A stretch of 64,000 bases of DNA, from positions 112,823 through 176,822 of the forward strand of contig NZ_JAGTAR010000006.1 in assembly GCF_018156225.1 (NCBI RefSeq). Reading direction: 5' to 3'. Source of the stretch: Carboxylicivirga sediminis (GTDB taxonomy: Bacteria; Bacteroidota; Bacteroidia; Bacteroidales; Marinilabiliaceae). The notes beneath the pieces were generated by a model. It ran no database searches and had not been told where the DNA came from. It saw only the letters and a program-made list of their open reading frames with translations. Position 1 is the first letter of the stretch, and each line of letters starts with the position of its first letter. Shown piece by piece: positions 9,918-23,774 of the stretch. The translations under genes and the position numbers were made by a program.

Positions 9918-10481
9918 ATGCAAGACGAAATAGATTTAATATTAGACGATGCCAAAGAAAGGATGGCCAAAGCAATTGAACACCTTGATAACGAATTAGG
10001 TAAAATACGCGCAGGTAAAGCAAATCCAAAAATGCTTGAAGGTGTAATGGTAGACTACTACGGCAGCATGACACCACTTAGCCAGGTGGCTAATCTGAGC
10101 ACACCTGATCCGAGAACAATTGCCATACAGCCTTGGGAGAAACAGCTAATAGGTGAGATTGAGAAAGCAATTATGGCTGCCAACCTTGGACTTAATCCAG
10201 ATAACAACGGTGATATTATTCGTATTAATATTCCGCCATTAACTGAGGAAAGACGTAAAGATTTGGTTAAGCAGGCTAAATCGGAATGTGAAGATACAAA
10301 GGTAAGCTTTCGCTCTACCCGCAGAGATTGCAATGAAGAATTGAAGAAGATGAAGAAAAACGGTCTATCGGAAGACCTTGAGAAAGATGCTGAAGCGGAA
10401 GTACAAAAAATCACTGATGAATTCACGAAAAAAGTGGATGCCATGTTTGAGGTCAAAGAAAAAGACATCATGACCGTGTAA
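9918..10481 (+). CDS. frr: Ribosome recycling factor
   Basis: A 187-residue protein, the standard length for RRF, which with EF-G splits post-termination ribosomes. The N-terminal helix contains 'HLDNELGKIRAGKANPKML' (RRF: LxxIRxGRAxPxxL), followed by 'VDYYGSMTPLSQVANLSTPDPRT' and 'NNNGDIIRINIPPLTEERRK', all hallmark segments. In many genomes frr follows pyrH; here it has its own promoter and is followed by a strong terminator, so it appears monocistronic. Confidence 0.97.
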   Translation: MQDEIDLILDDAKERMAKAIEHLDNELGKIRAGKANPKMLEGVMVDYYGSMTPLSQVANLSTPDPRTIAIQPWEKQLIGEIEKAIMAANLGLNPDNNGDIIRINIPPLTEERRKDLVKQAKSECEDTKVSFRSTRRDCNEELKKMKKNGLSEDLEKDAEAEVQKITDEFTKKVDAMFEVKEKDIMTV

Positions 10482-10550
10482 TGCCTATGAATGCTTTAAG
10501 CAAAAAAGAAATACCGTTTCGCGAAAAGAGACGGTAGATAAATAAAACAA

Positions 10551-10586
10551 GAGGCTGTCCATTTTACTTTTGGACAGCCTCTTTTT
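10551..10586 (+). terminator. Bidirectional rho-independent terminator after frr
   Basis: A perfect 10-bp stem GAGGCTGTCC/GGACAGCCTC with a 10-base loop plus one unpaired T, then TTTTT on the plus strand. On the minus strand the same stem is followed by TTGTTTTATTT, so it can also stop transcription from the GH2 gene of the convergent locus. Confidence 0.9.
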
Positions 10587-10695
10587 CTATGTATTTTCCC
10601 TGCTCTTCAGTTGCTATAAAACATCTGTCATCCTTTGAAAAAAGTCAACTGATAGTCTGAAACTTCCATCCTGGCAAGCTCAATAATGAGCTGTG

Positions 10696-14727
<4,032 letters not shown>

Positions 14728-14834
14728 TTACTACGTGTTAGTTTTTATCTCTACAAATTTCACAATCCCTCGATAGTATAAAGTGTAAATTTTAAGCGAT
14801 CAGGAGGACAATATAAATTTTATACATTAATCAT

Positions 14835-17177
14835 TTATTCAAAAAGGAAAAATTGAGGGCGCCCATATATATTGATGTCTTTTACAGCGCCGGGTTTATT
14901 CATATCTCTCTGACGTAATCGAATCCCTTTTACACTTAAGATTTCACCCAAATCGATGATAACCTTGTGAGGATACTTATCATTTCCCTTACTCCACTTT
15001 GAATGCCAATAGGTACTAATATTATTATCAATCAACAGTTCAGCATGCCCTTCTCCCACTTCCTCTGAGTTGGTATAAAGTATCTCCCAGGTATCTTTGG
15101 TTAGAACGTCTCCATCCTCGCCTATTATCTCCAGTTCAGTTAAACAGGCAAAACTATCTGTATACCCGCTTATGGCTTCAATTGCAAGGTGCCGAAGCGT
15201 CTTGACACTGCTAAAATTGAAATCTTGCCAGCCGTTTTCTCGTTTCATCTGTACCTCTAGTAACCTATCTCCCAATTCTAATACTGGAGTCTTAGACCCA
15301 TAATGCTTCGTCCGCTTTTTAGCGTTTATGTCATCCCCAATCTGATCAAGAATAGGAACAGCCAGACCTTCAACTGTTCTGGCCCCTGTATCTTCTAATG
15401 TAAAAATAACCAATTCATTATCGCCTTCATTTAGCCATGGTCCTGGCACATACAATGTCTGTTGTGGTCCAATGTTCCAAAACTTTCCTAAGGAACGACC
15501 GTTAATCCAGGCTGCTCCTTTACCCCATTTGCTTAAATCCAAGAACGTATCTCCCGGTTGCCTGAGTTTAAAGGTAGCTTTGTGAAATGCAGGCACCCCT
15601 TCAGTCTTACCAGAAGAATAATTGAAATCACCAACCTTTGCTTTATACAGCGGCATGGGTGTATTCATCCATCCGGCTATATCCTTGCCATTGATACTTA
15701 CCTTTTCGGTTATTCCTTTCCGGTTATTTAAAATGTCGGCTCCATAATTTATTCTACCCACATTCTCAACAACAATTTCCAGTTTGGCAGGGACCTCCTT
15801 AATATCAATATTAATAGAGCTTTGAAGATGACGCCTGTCCAAACTACCAACCTGCTTGCCATTAATCAGAATGACAGCATAATCTCTAACATCTTTAATT
15901 GTTAATTTCCCACTTATTGGCTCATTTATAATGGTTTCGTAATGGATATAGCCAAAATCCTGATCAACATCTTCCATTGACATCGGCATTTCAGATGCGA
16001 TACGCTGATTAAAGGCCTCTGACAAGGGTGCAGTCTCAACTAGCTCTATCGATGGAATTGTGATTACTGGATTTGGTTCTGGCACTGGAGGTAACTTCTC
16101 ACTTTTGTATAACTTATCCTGAAGGACATCTCTGAATGCAAAGTATTTCTCGTATTCATTACCATACTCACCTAAAGGCGCATCATAATCATAACTTGTA
16201 GGTTGAGGCGCGTATCCATATGCATTATTCGCGCCGTTGGTATAGAAAAAATTAGTTCCCCCATGAAACATGTAAATACTCACTGACACCCCATTTTCAG
16301 CCATCCAGGCCAGCTGTTCGGTTGGTTTTTTATAGTCGCGATACGAATGCTTTTGCCCCCATACATCAAACCATGCCGGATAGAATTCAGCAACAAAATA
16401 GGGACCTCCATCGTGAAAACGATCAACGGATTTAAAAATATCTTCGCCAACGGCACCATTAACGGTAGTAATCGTACCTTCCACAAATCCAGCTTCCATC
16501 TGGCCGGAACCATCACAAGTCATAAGGGGCGTATTAAACCCGGCTGACTTAATCATATCCCTCAACTTTCCAAGGTAAACCTTGTCATTTCCATATGAAC
16601 CATATTCATTTTCAACCTGTACCATCAAAATTGGCCCGCCATTTTCAATTGTTAAATCGGCCAGCTCCTCGCCCAAACGTTGTATGTAACGATCACAAGC
16701 CAGCAAAAAACGCTCATCATTACTGCGGTACACCATATCCTTTTCCTTGAGCAACCACGATGGGTAACCTCCAAAATCCCACTCTGCACACACATATGGT
16801 CCAGGGCGTAAAATGACATACAGCCCTTCTTGCTGTGCCAGTTCAATAAAATGGCGAATATCAGCCTGGCCTTCAAAATCAAACACTCCCGGCTGACGTT
16901 CATGAAAGTTCCAGAATACATAAGCTGATACGGTATTTAAACCCATGGCTTTTGCCCTTTTTAATCTGTCCTGCCAATATTCTTTTGGAATACGGGGATA
17001 ATGCATCTCCCCACACATTAACTGAATTGGCTGATCATCAAGCTGAAAAGCACCATCTTTTACGATAAATCGTGCCGATTCTTTGAAGGCACAGGATGAA
17101 AGAATTACCACGAGTACAATACTTACTACTATTCTCATCCTGTTACTAGATGGATTGCTACTAAATAACTTTATCAA
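14835..17177 (-). CDS. GH35 beta-galactosidase lipoprotein with discoidin domain
   Basis: A 780-residue lipoprotein; the lipobox ends at Cys29 ('VVILSSC'). Starting at the internal Met14 (17138) would give a more usual 15-residue signal, so the true start may be there. The GH35 barrel (~40-350) has 'GEMHYPRIP', 'FWNFHE', acid/base Glu191 in 'VENEYGSYG' and nucleophile Glu264 in 'VAEFYPAWFD'. Beta-galactosidase jelly rolls follow (~400-620; 'KGAAWINGRSLGKFW'), then a discoidin domain (~640-780). GH35 enzymes remove terminal beta-1,3/1,4-galactose, including from mucin-type O-glycans. Pairing with GH2 suggests different linkages of galactose are handled. Confidence 0.93.
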   Translation of the reverse strand: MIKLFSSNPSSNRMRIVVSIVLVVILSSCAFKESARFIVKDGAFQLDDQPIQLMCGEMHYPRIPKEYWQDRLKRAKAMGLNTVSAYVFWNFHERQPGVFDFEGQADIRHFIELAQQEGLYVILRPGPYVCAEWDFGGYPSWLLKEKDMVYRSNDERFLLACDRYIQRLGEELADLTIENGGPILMVQVENEYGSYGNDKVYLGKLRDMIKSAGFNTPLMTCDGSGQMEAGFVEGTITTVNGAVGEDIFKSVDRFHDGGPYFVAEFYPAWFDVWGQKHSYRDYKKPTEQLAWMAENGVSVSIYMFHGGTNFFYTNGANNAYGYAPQPTSYDYDAPLGEYGNEYEKYFAFRDVLQDKLYKSEKLPPVPEPNPVITIPSIELVETAPLSEAFNQRIASEMPMSMEDVDQDFGYIHYETIINEPISGKLTIKDVRDYAVILINGKQVGSLDRRHLQSSINIDIKEVPAKLEIVVENVGRINYGADILNNRKGITEKVSINGKDIAGWMNTPMPLYKAKVGDFNYSSGKTEGVPAFHKATFKLRQPGDTFLDLSKWGKGAAWINGRSLGKFWNIGPQQTLYVPGPWLNEGDNELVIFTLEDTGARTVEGLAVPILDQIGDDINAKKRTKHYGSKTPVLELGDRLLEVQMKRENGWQDFNFSSVKTLRHLAIEAISGYTDSFACLTELEIIGEDGDVLTKDTWEILYTNSEEVGEGHAELLIDNNISTYWHSKWSKGNDKYPHKVIIDLGEILSVKGIRLRQRDMNKPGAVKDINIYGRPQFFLFE

Positions 17178-17449
17178 AACCTGTTTATATTTTTTATAAT
17201 GAATACTTTACTATCAACCTTGAATACTTTATTCTTGCTTCTGAAAATGATTACTTTAAGCCGCATCAATAAATTATCTGTATAAATGACAGAAGAAATA
17301 AAGGCCTTTAAAGTCTGAAGAATATTCTAAACCTATCTTGAGAAACCTTCTTTAAACCACAAAGAGAATTAAATAAAGGCATGTTCGCACAAGAAGAGAT
17401 TATCAAACTCTGCGAACATTCACCTAATATTAACTTTGTGCACTTCACC
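17178..17449. other. Spacer between GH35 and M60 genes
   Basis: 272 AT-rich bases without a gene. The left part must contain any separate promoter of the GH35-GH2 pair; no exact TAnnTTTG is present on the minus strand. The right part holds the hairpin at 17381-17419. Confidence 0.55.
17381..17419 (-). terminator. Hairpin downstream of the M60 peptidase gene, possible terminator
   Basis: ATGTTCGCA (17381-17389) pairs perfectly with TGCGAACAT (17411-17419), and the loop contains a further AGAG/CTCT pairing. It lies 31 bases past the M60 stop codon on the minus strand and is followed by CCTTTATTT. The T run is weak, so it may be a pausing or processing site instead. Confidence 0.45.
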
Positions 17450-20341
17450 TTACCTTTCGCCGAACACTAAAACGCGAGTACCATCATAGCCTACAGCTTC
17501 AATACGTGTTGAACCCGATGGGTAAGGCACCTTGGAACTGGTGTTACTATTACTTCCGGTACCAACCATTGTGATGTTGGTCAGCTCGTTACCAGCATAG
17601 GTTTCAAAAACAACTACATTCTGCCAGTTGGAATGGGAAATCGTTTTGGTGGTTGACCCGCTTACTCCAGTATTAAAAGTCCCCGACACCTGTCTTCTAT
17701 TTTTGAAAGCGTCAATACAGTTGCCACTGATATAATAGATGTAGTCGGTTTCAGGTTTTGGATATTTCGTAGCATAGCTGATTACCTCATCAACCATTGA
17801 CTGAGTAATGGTTTTACGTGCTACTCCATAGTCATTCATTGACTTATCTATGACCTTAAGCATGCCTATTTTAATAAAGAAATCGCTAAGATCAAACTGT
17901 ACTGCATCACAGGCATTCTTCATAAAGTTAATCTGCAATTGCCCATCGCTTAATCCTTTTTCGTCTGTCTGTCTGACCTTTTCAAATATTTCGGCCCAGA
18001 AATATGGCCTGTGCCAGGCATTACCCTCTCCTGCCACATGGAAGTACAACTGCAACTGCCACATGGGTACAAGTTTAACAAAGTGATCTCCACCCCAATC
18101 GCCGTTCTCATCAGCTCCATATTGCCTGTCGGGGCCTGCCTGTATACCCCATTCCTGGCCCTTAACCAAACCGTTATTCAGGAAAGCGTTAAAACGACCG
18201 CCAATGTCTCCGCCAATATTTTCATGTTCTAAACGGAGACTATTTGGTGTGTAGCAATATTGTATCCATGCCGAATAGATGTTGTTGGTACATTCGGTTG
18301 TACCTACCCATTTCATACCAGGACGTACCTGATTCACATGTCCAAATTCGTGTGCCACTCCCCAACTGGTTCTTCTTAAGTTATCCGGATTAGCCACATC
18401 TCCCATTGTATTATCATGAAAGGCAGCCCCCCATCCGTCTGCATGCATGTAACCGTCCCAAATCACCCTACCAAACATCTTGTTTTTTGGCAGACGGTTG
18501 TATTTTTCCAATCCCATAATAGTATGCTGAGAGCTGACTATACTATCATAGATAACCATTAATTCAGCCAGGCGACCATAGCACTGGTTTCGCAATGAGT
18601 TAACGCTATAAGCAAGATGCACGCGTTGGCCTTTTACATCTAAAATAGGACTCACAGCATTATCAAGAAGTTTCATCCCATATTCTTCGGAGTGCTTAGC
18701 TGCATCGAAATAACCGTTAACCTTTCCCGACGCAATATGAACTTTAACAGGACTAGCCGATTTGTAATTTTTAGTGTAATAGCTAAGATATCCATTGCCT
18801 TTTCCTTTCATGGTCAACACATTAAGTCCTTCTGCCAGAGGATAACTAAAATCATCGCCCGATTGTCCGAAATCAGTCACTCTAAGACTCACTTTTTCAC
18901 CATTTAAAGGACCTGTAAAAAGCACCACTTCATCACCGCTTTCGAAATACATACCAGTCATGTTTTCAAATTGACTGTAAGTACTGGTTTTAAGTTCAGC
19001 TGTCAGATCTGCCAACTCTCTTACCGGCTCATAGTTCTGCACTCTGAACTCGGCTGGATATTCACCTGCCAGCAGGTATGCGGCAATATTTTGGAGAAAG
19101 GGATTCTGTATACTTGCAATATCATTTATTGTGGAGCCTGGGTTTAGCTCAGAACAAGTCATATCGGTAAAGAATTGCAAGTCTTGCTCAATGCTGTTCA
19201 TTGCTTTACTTTCGTAACACTCAAATTCGGCCAGTGATACATAGTATTTTCCTTCATCACCAGAATAAGCATCGGTGATAACCAGCTTAATATCCTTAGG
19301 ACGTATAACAGGAGTAGCAAAACGAACCACCACAGGTTGATTGGAAAAAGGTGCTTCGATTGTTCCCATCTGTTTAAAGGTTTGATCATCGTATGTATTG
19401 ACCCAGATTGTAGCCGTTTTGATGATGCCGTTCGGGCCACTGTTTCGCGGATGCAGCACCACATAGTTGACAATATTATCTGTCACATCTTCCAGATTAA
19501 ATACCATGGTTATATCCGTATCGGGTGTCATACCACCCCAGGGAGAATGGTAGATGGTTGACGTTTGCCCATCAATAGTATTATTAACGCCTTCCCCACT
19601 CTGGTATTTATCTGCGGGTATTAAAGTTACACCCTGTATGTTGAGTTTAAGATCTTTTTCAAATGCGGTGGCGTCCTCCGGTTTGTATTTATCGCCGGTT
19701 AACGACTGGGTAATCATAACGCTATCCGTCAATCCAGCATCCTCATCTGAAAAATATACTTTAGCCTGCCTTTGGGGTAGGTCGTTTTCCAACTGCTCCA
19801 CTTCAATCAGGAATGCAAAATCTACCAGGTCAGTCTTCACTCCCTTAAGTCCCTCATTATCTACCTGCTTAATCCAGGGTTCGGAAAATGAAATAAGCGG
19901 GGAAGCATTACTGGCTATTTTTAATTCAAGTTGCTGGCTGTTCAGATTGAGGTTGATATCTCGCGAGTCGATTAAAATAACCGGCTTGGTACCCAATTGG
20001 GTGACTTTAATTGTCTCGGTAAGCCCAGCAGCCGTTATTTTAATATTGGCCGTTCGAACGTCAAAGGTAGTGTTAGACAACACTGTGACACCCAACCACG
20101 CATTATCGGCATTATTAATCTCGACGGAGCACCAAGACTGGTCTGAGCTGGCAGTCCAGTTGACCACATTGGTTTTAAAAGAAATAGTTTTGGACGTCTC
20201 CTCAGGGGGCAAATTAATTGTTTTATCGGCATTTTCAATTTCCAATATAGGAGGAGGTGCCGCATTATCCTTCTGACAGGCTGAATAAAAAAAACTCAAA
20301 AACAGTATAGATATAAGCAATAATATTTTGATTTTAGACAT
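17450..20341 (-). CDS. M60-family (enhancin/mucinase-type) peptidase lipoprotein with BACON and discoidin domains
   Basis: A 963-residue lipoprotein (signal ends near 'LFLSFFYSACQK'). Two BACON-type Ig domains (~32-118 and ~120-215; 'FKTNVVNWTASSDQSWCSV') precede a discoidin-like domain (~220-375), then the M60 region. The gluzincin motif is 'AHEFGHVNQ' with Glu665 catalytic and Glu683 ('GTTECTNN') as third zinc ligand, matching HExxHx(8,28)E. Characterised M60 peptidases cut mucins and other O-glycoproteins, and BACON domains are thought to aid mucin binding. It sits between the SusCDE genes and the galactosidases, pointing to protein-backbone cleavage of a glycoprotein during glycan harvest. 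The upstream 500-base gap suggests its own promoter. Confidence 0.9.
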   Translation of the reverse strand: MSKIKILLLISILFLSFFYSACQKDNAAPPPILEIENADKTINLPPEETSKTISFKTNVVNWTASSDQSWCSVEINNADNAWLGVTVLSNTTFDVRTANIKITAAGLTETIKVTQLGTKPVILIDSRDINLNLNSQQLELKIASNASPLISFSEPWIKQVDNEGLKGVKTDLVDFAFLIEVEQLENDLPQRQAKVYFSDEDAGLTDSVMITQSLTGDKYKPEDATAFEKDLKLNIQGVTLIPADKYQSGEGVNNTIDGQTSTIYHSPWGGMTPDTDITMVFNLEDVTDNIVNYVVLHPRNSGPNGIIKTATIWVNTYDDQTFKQMGTIEAPFSNQPVVVRFATPVIRPKDIKLVITDAYSGDEGKYYVSLAEFECYESKAMNSIEQDLQFFTDMTCSELNPGSTINDIASIQNPFLQNIAAYLLAGEYPAEFRVQNYEPVRELADLTAELKTSTYSQFENMTGMYFESGDEVVLFTGPLNGEKVSLRVTDFGQSGDDFSYPLAEGLNVLTMKGKGNGYLSYYTKNYKSASPVKVHIASGKVNGYFDAAKHSEEYGMKLLDNAVSPILDVKGQRVHLAYSVNSLRNQCYGRLAELMVIYDSIVSSQHTIMGLEKYNRLPKNKMFGRVIWDGYMHADGWGAAFHDNTMGDVANPDNLRRTSWGVAHEFGHVNQVRPGMKWVGTTECTNNIYSAWIQYCYTPNSLRLEHENIGGDIGGRFNAFLNNGLVKGQEWGIQAGPDRQYGADENGDWGGDHFVKLVPMWQLQLYFHVAGEGNAWHRPYFWAEIFEKVRQTDEKGLSDGQLQINFMKNACDAVQFDLSDFFIKIGMLKVIDKSMNDYGVARKTITQSMVDEVISYATKYPKPETDYIYYISGNCIDAFKNRRQVSGTFNTGVSGSTTKTISHSNWQNVVVFETYAGNELTNITMVGTGSNSNTSSKVPYPSGSTRIEAVGYDGTRVLVFGER

Positions 20342-20843
20342 AATAAAGCAATTAAATAATGATTAGTATTGCCTGATAGCAGACGAATGTGAAACACCAA
20401 TTCTTTATTAAGTATATCCTTCACAAAGCATAACATCCCAAATTGCGAAGGTTATTTGTATATAATCCATTTAGCAATTAACCTAACCTTATACAATCTC
20501 TTAACTCGCAGACAATGATTAAGAGGTTGTTAGGCTAGTAATTGTGGAGCTATTAACTTATTTACAAAGTGTTCTTTTTCAGAACTCACTAAATCAATAC
20601 ACTTCTGAAAGTACATTTTGTATTAAATCGCTACTTTGGTTAAAATCATAGTCAATATGACATCACCACAATAAAAAGTAGCATGAATCATTTTGATTGG
20701 CACCTATTTCGCACTTTCGCTGGATGACTTCCAGTAGCTATTAGCTTAATGATATCGCTCTGTGCGAACATTATTCAATATTCAGGTTTGAATTTAAAGC
20801 GGACAGCCTAAGGCCATCCGCTATTCATTATAATGATAAGTTA
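20342..20843. other. Long spacer between SusE-like and M60 genes
   Basis: 502 bases with no plausible gene. It contains the terminator-like hairpin of the susCDE operon (20798-20822), an 'AGCTATTAGCTT' motif (20736-20747) similar to ones elsewhere in the window, and a 'TGCGAACATT' copy (20763-20772) also found at 17411-17420. No exact -7 element faces the M60 gene. Confidence 0.55.
20798..20822 (-). terminator. Probable terminator of the susC-susD-susE operon
   Basis: AGCGGA/TCCGCT outer stem with an inner GCCT/AGGC stem, starting 21 bases beyond the SusE-like stop codon on the minus strand. It is followed by TTTAAATT, a weak T tract. Confidence 0.55.
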
Positions 20844-21923
20844 TTATTGTATCACACCACCGTATATGTATATCTCTGACAAGAAGGCAAAGAAGTTAGG
20901 ACCTTCCACAGCTACATACTTGAAATAACGCATTTGTGGCGAACCGGCTATTGCAAATTGTTGCCCATCGTCAATGGTTGCATCAAAATCAAACTCACCA
21001 TAATCGGTCCAGGTAATACCATCGACACTTCCTAAGAGCTGTATCTTGGTTTGCCCGCGACTATCGCCCTGGCGTCTGTAGCACTCGAATTTAGATACAG
21101 CAACTTGCTGTCCCATGTCAATAATAAACCAGTGAGGATAATCAGGACTGCCTCCATTCCATTGGGTATGCCAGAAGGTTCCCAATTCGCCATCAAAGGA
21201 TGCAGTAACCAAACCGTTTGGTGCACCTTCGGCGGGCTCTTCTGATGAAAAATCAACAACAGCCCAGCCTGTTCTGTCAATTTGTTCTTCTACCAATGGA
21301 GTAGCAGTAAATATTACCGGTTCAGACTTGTGTTCATAAACATCTGTTGCAATCACTGAGAAAGTATATTCCTGAACAGTCAAACCACCGATTGAACCAA
21401 CACCGGTTTCGAGTGCATTAAATGATACAGATTGCTCTTGTTGGTCTTCATCCGTGTAACTGACAACCACTTTTACCTTTTTTCCTGTTTCGTTAACCCA
21501 TGATACCTTAACGCCACCAAAATCAGGTTTCAAATCAACCGTTCCAATAACCAGTTCATAAGGAGGAGTATTGGCATTTGCCGTAACCGACTGCTTTTCA
21601 GATGCGTTTCCATTTTCATCATAAGCCGTCAAGGTAAATTCGTTGGAATCTGTATTACCAAAACCTTCAATGACCTTCTCCTGGCTATATTTGCTGGCTT
21701 TAACACTTCTGGCCTTACCCTTTTCATCTGTATAGTTAATATCCACATAAAACAGATCTTCATCCGTTGGGTTAGTCCAGGATAATTTTACAGAACCATA
21801 GTCTGAAATCGCTTCAATATTCGATACTGGTCCGGGAGGAGTTGTTTCTCCTTCTTCTTTCTCGCAGGCAAACAGCATGCAGCCTACTATCATCAAAATT
21901 AAGTATTTATATATCGGTTTCAT
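20844..21923 (-). CDS. SusE-position glycan-binding lipoprotein (fibronectin-like repeats plus discoidin domain)
   Basis: A 359-residue lipoprotein; the lipobox is 'IVGCMLFAC' with Cys20. Two beta-sandwich repeats follow (~30-118 and ~122-212; each opens with a 'GSVKLSWTNP' or 'GGVKVSWVNE' strand), matching the DUF4959/DUF5126 pattern of Bacteroidota PUL lipoproteins. The C-terminal ~140 residues are a discoidin (DUF5000/F5-8 C) domain containing 'FWHTQWNGGSPDYPHW'. It lies 22 bases after susD in the same operon and probably holds glycan at the cell surface beside the SusCD complex. No catalytic motif is seen. Confidence 0.85.
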   Translation of the reverse strand: MKPIYKYLILMIVGCMLFACEKEEGETTPPGPVSNIEAISDYGSVKLSWTNPTDEDLFYVDINYTDEKGKARSVKASKYSQEKVIEGFGNTDSNEFTLTAYDENGNASEKQSVTANANTPPYELVIGTVDLKPDFGGVKVSWVNETGKKVKVVVSYTDEDQQEQSVSFNALETGVGSIGGLTVQEYTFSVIATDVYEHKSEPVIFTATPLVEEQIDRTGWAVVDFSSEEPAEGAPNGLVTASFDGELGTFWHTQWNGGSPDYPHWFIIDMGQQVAVSKFECYRRQGDSRGQTKIQLLGSVDGITWTDYGEFDFDATIDDGQQFAIAGSPQMRYFKYVAVEGPNFFAFLSEIYIYGGVIQ

Positions 21924-21945
21924 TTTTGCAAATTTTGAATAACAA

Positions 21946-23754
21946 TTACCATCCTGGATTTTGCACCAGATTTGTATTAATCTCCAGTTCCTTTATTTTG
22001 ATTGGGAAAAGATAATAGCCTGGAGAAAGAAATACACGTTCCTCAGTATCAACCACCTGATAAAACTCAGTTGCCGAGGAGCCATTAATCTTCCAGCCTT
22101 TAACTGGCGTATTAAACACTTCTTCTCCCATTTTCCAGCGCCTGATATCCCAGCAACGGTGACCTTCATAACATAATTCAATGGTCCGTTCGGTTCTAAT
22201 TATCTGACGCATCTCTTCTTTGGTAAAACTACTTTTGCCAACCTTTTGCCAGGCCTGCAAAACACCTGGGACTCCAGATCTATTTCGAATTCGATCCAGG
22301 TAGGTGATAACATCAGTATGGCTGGCACTGCCATTGTACTCATTTAATGCCTCAGCATAATTAAGATACAATTCGGCCAAGCGAATAATCGGCCATGGAT
22401 AGAGTATCATGTTATCCTTTGAGGCTGTCATGGTGGTATTCGGATGAACACCTTTTTTCACCAAATAACCTGTTGGTGAATAATCGTTTCTGTTGTCAGC
22501 ATAACCGTGCGCTTCATTAGAACGCATTCGAAGGGAAGTTACTTCACCGTTAATCTCATAATCTCCCCTGTCATAACCTATTGTGGCATAAAAGCGAGGT
22601 TCTCTTTCCTGATGCAGCTTAACAGTAACCCCATCAACGGTGTAACGTCCAGCGTAATCAAAATCCGGATCCACATCAATTGGAAGACCATCTTTAGTGA
22701 GAAAAGCTTCCACCATTCGCATTGTAGGTGCTTGTCCATTATAGGTTGTACCGTTGCCATTGGCAGGTGCACTGTGCCTCTGCCAGCCATAGTAACCCTC
22801 TGATTTAGAATAGCCCCATACCAACTCCTTGTTCCATGCATCCACCATTGAGTAGCGGTAGTTAGCTACTGATTGTTCAAATTCATCAGCCATCGATTCA
22901 GGATATTCATACAACTGCCGTCCATTTCCTTCAGCCATATCAATGGCCTCCTTAGTGGCATCAACCGCCCTCTTCCATTTCTCGGCATCGTATGTAGTAT
23001 TCATCAATGATTCACCGTCCTTATTTTTAAAGTCGCTATAGAATTCACTGTTCCCATTAAATAGGGGTGATGCTGCATAAAGTAACAGGCGTGCCTTAAC
23101 AGATTTAGCAACCATTGCTGAAGGTTTACCATACTCTGTCTGATCAACAATCTGTGATGGCAGGTCAATGGCGGCCTCATCTAATAGTTTAGCAATAAAA
23201 TCAACACACTCGTCATAGGGTCTGCGGACCGGGAAAAACTCCTCCTCCGGTGCATCCAGCGGAACGGATTTCTCCATAATAACAATAGGCCCGTACTGAC
23301 GCAACAAAATAAAATGGTAGTACGCTATCAGAAATTTTGCTTCAGCTTTCCATTGTACATTAAGTTTTGGTTCTAAATCAGCTACATTGTCAATATTTTC
23401 CAAAAACACATATGCCTGACGAATACCGTCATAAAGGTCAATACTTCCTGCTGTTGTCCAATAATCAAAAAATGGTTCATTAGCATTTAACTCCCCCTTC
23501 ATCATCCGCTTAGCATAATAGTGACCTCTGTCCCAAGGCGTTGCTAATTCGTCAGTTCCCCATAGCCCGATACTTGCAAACATATCATTCTCCTTTGGCA
23601 TGAATGAGTAAAGGGAAAACAGGAAATTCTGGGCCTCACCAGGTCTTGCGAATGCATCTTCCAGTGTGGGCGTATTATCAGGTACAATCTCCAGGTAGTC
23701 ACATGAAAATGTGAACAAGGAAAGAAAAAGTACTATATATTTTAATCGTTTCAT
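21946..23754 (-). CDS. susD: SusD/RagB-family surface glycan-binding lipoprotein
   Basis: A 602-residue lipoprotein with lipobox 'SLFTFSC' (Cys18). The TPR-like helical body carries the hallmark SusD segments: 'AEAKFLIAYYHFILLRQYG' near residues 130-150, 'VKARLLLYAASPLFNG', 'YPWPIIRLAELYLNYAEALNE' and a late 'ERTIELCYEGHRCWDIRRW'. SusD proteins form the lid of the SusC transporter and capture oligosaccharides. It lies 20 bases downstream of the SusC gene. Symbol by analogy; the substrate differs from starch. Confidence 0.95.
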   Translation of the reverse strand: MKRLKYIVLFLSLFTFSCDYLEIVPDNTPTLEDAFARPGEAQNFLFSLYSFMPKENDMFASIGLWGTDELATPWDRGHYYAKRMMKGELNANEPFFDYWTTAGSIDLYDGIRQAYVFLENIDNVADLEPKLNVQWKAEAKFLIAYYHFILLRQYGPIVIMEKSVPLDAPEEEFFPVRRPYDECVDFIAKLLDEAAIDLPSQIVDQTEYGKPSAMVAKSVKARLLLYAASPLFNGNSEFYSDFKNKDGESLMNTTYDAEKWKRAVDATKEAIDMAEGNGRQLYEYPESMADEFEQSVANYRYSMVDAWNKELVWGYSKSEGYYGWQRHSAPANGNGTTYNGQAPTMRMVEAFLTKDGLPIDVDPDFDYAGRYTVDGVTVKLHQEREPRFYATIGYDRGDYEINGEVTSLRMRSNEAHGYADNRNDYSPTGYLVKKGVHPNTTMTASKDNMILYPWPIIRLAELYLNYAEALNEYNGSASHTDVITYLDRIRNRSGVPGVLQAWQKVGKSSFTKEEMRQIIRTERTIELCYEGHRCWDIRRWKMGEEVFNTPVKGWKINGSSATEFYQVVDTEERVFLSPGYYLFPIKIKELEINTNLVQNPGW

Positions 23755-23774
23755 AATTCGTTTCTTTAATTGAA

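Noticed and set aside
10505..10536. Second hairpin before the frr terminator (ACCGTTTC..GAGACGGT)
   Set aside because: Short, with a wobble pair and no T run; the strong terminator at 10551 suffices.
19554..20276. Plus-strand open frame of 240 codons opposite the M60 gene
   Set aside because: It is fully antisense to a well-supported peptidase, has serine/leucine-rich mirror-frame composition and no upstream promoter element.
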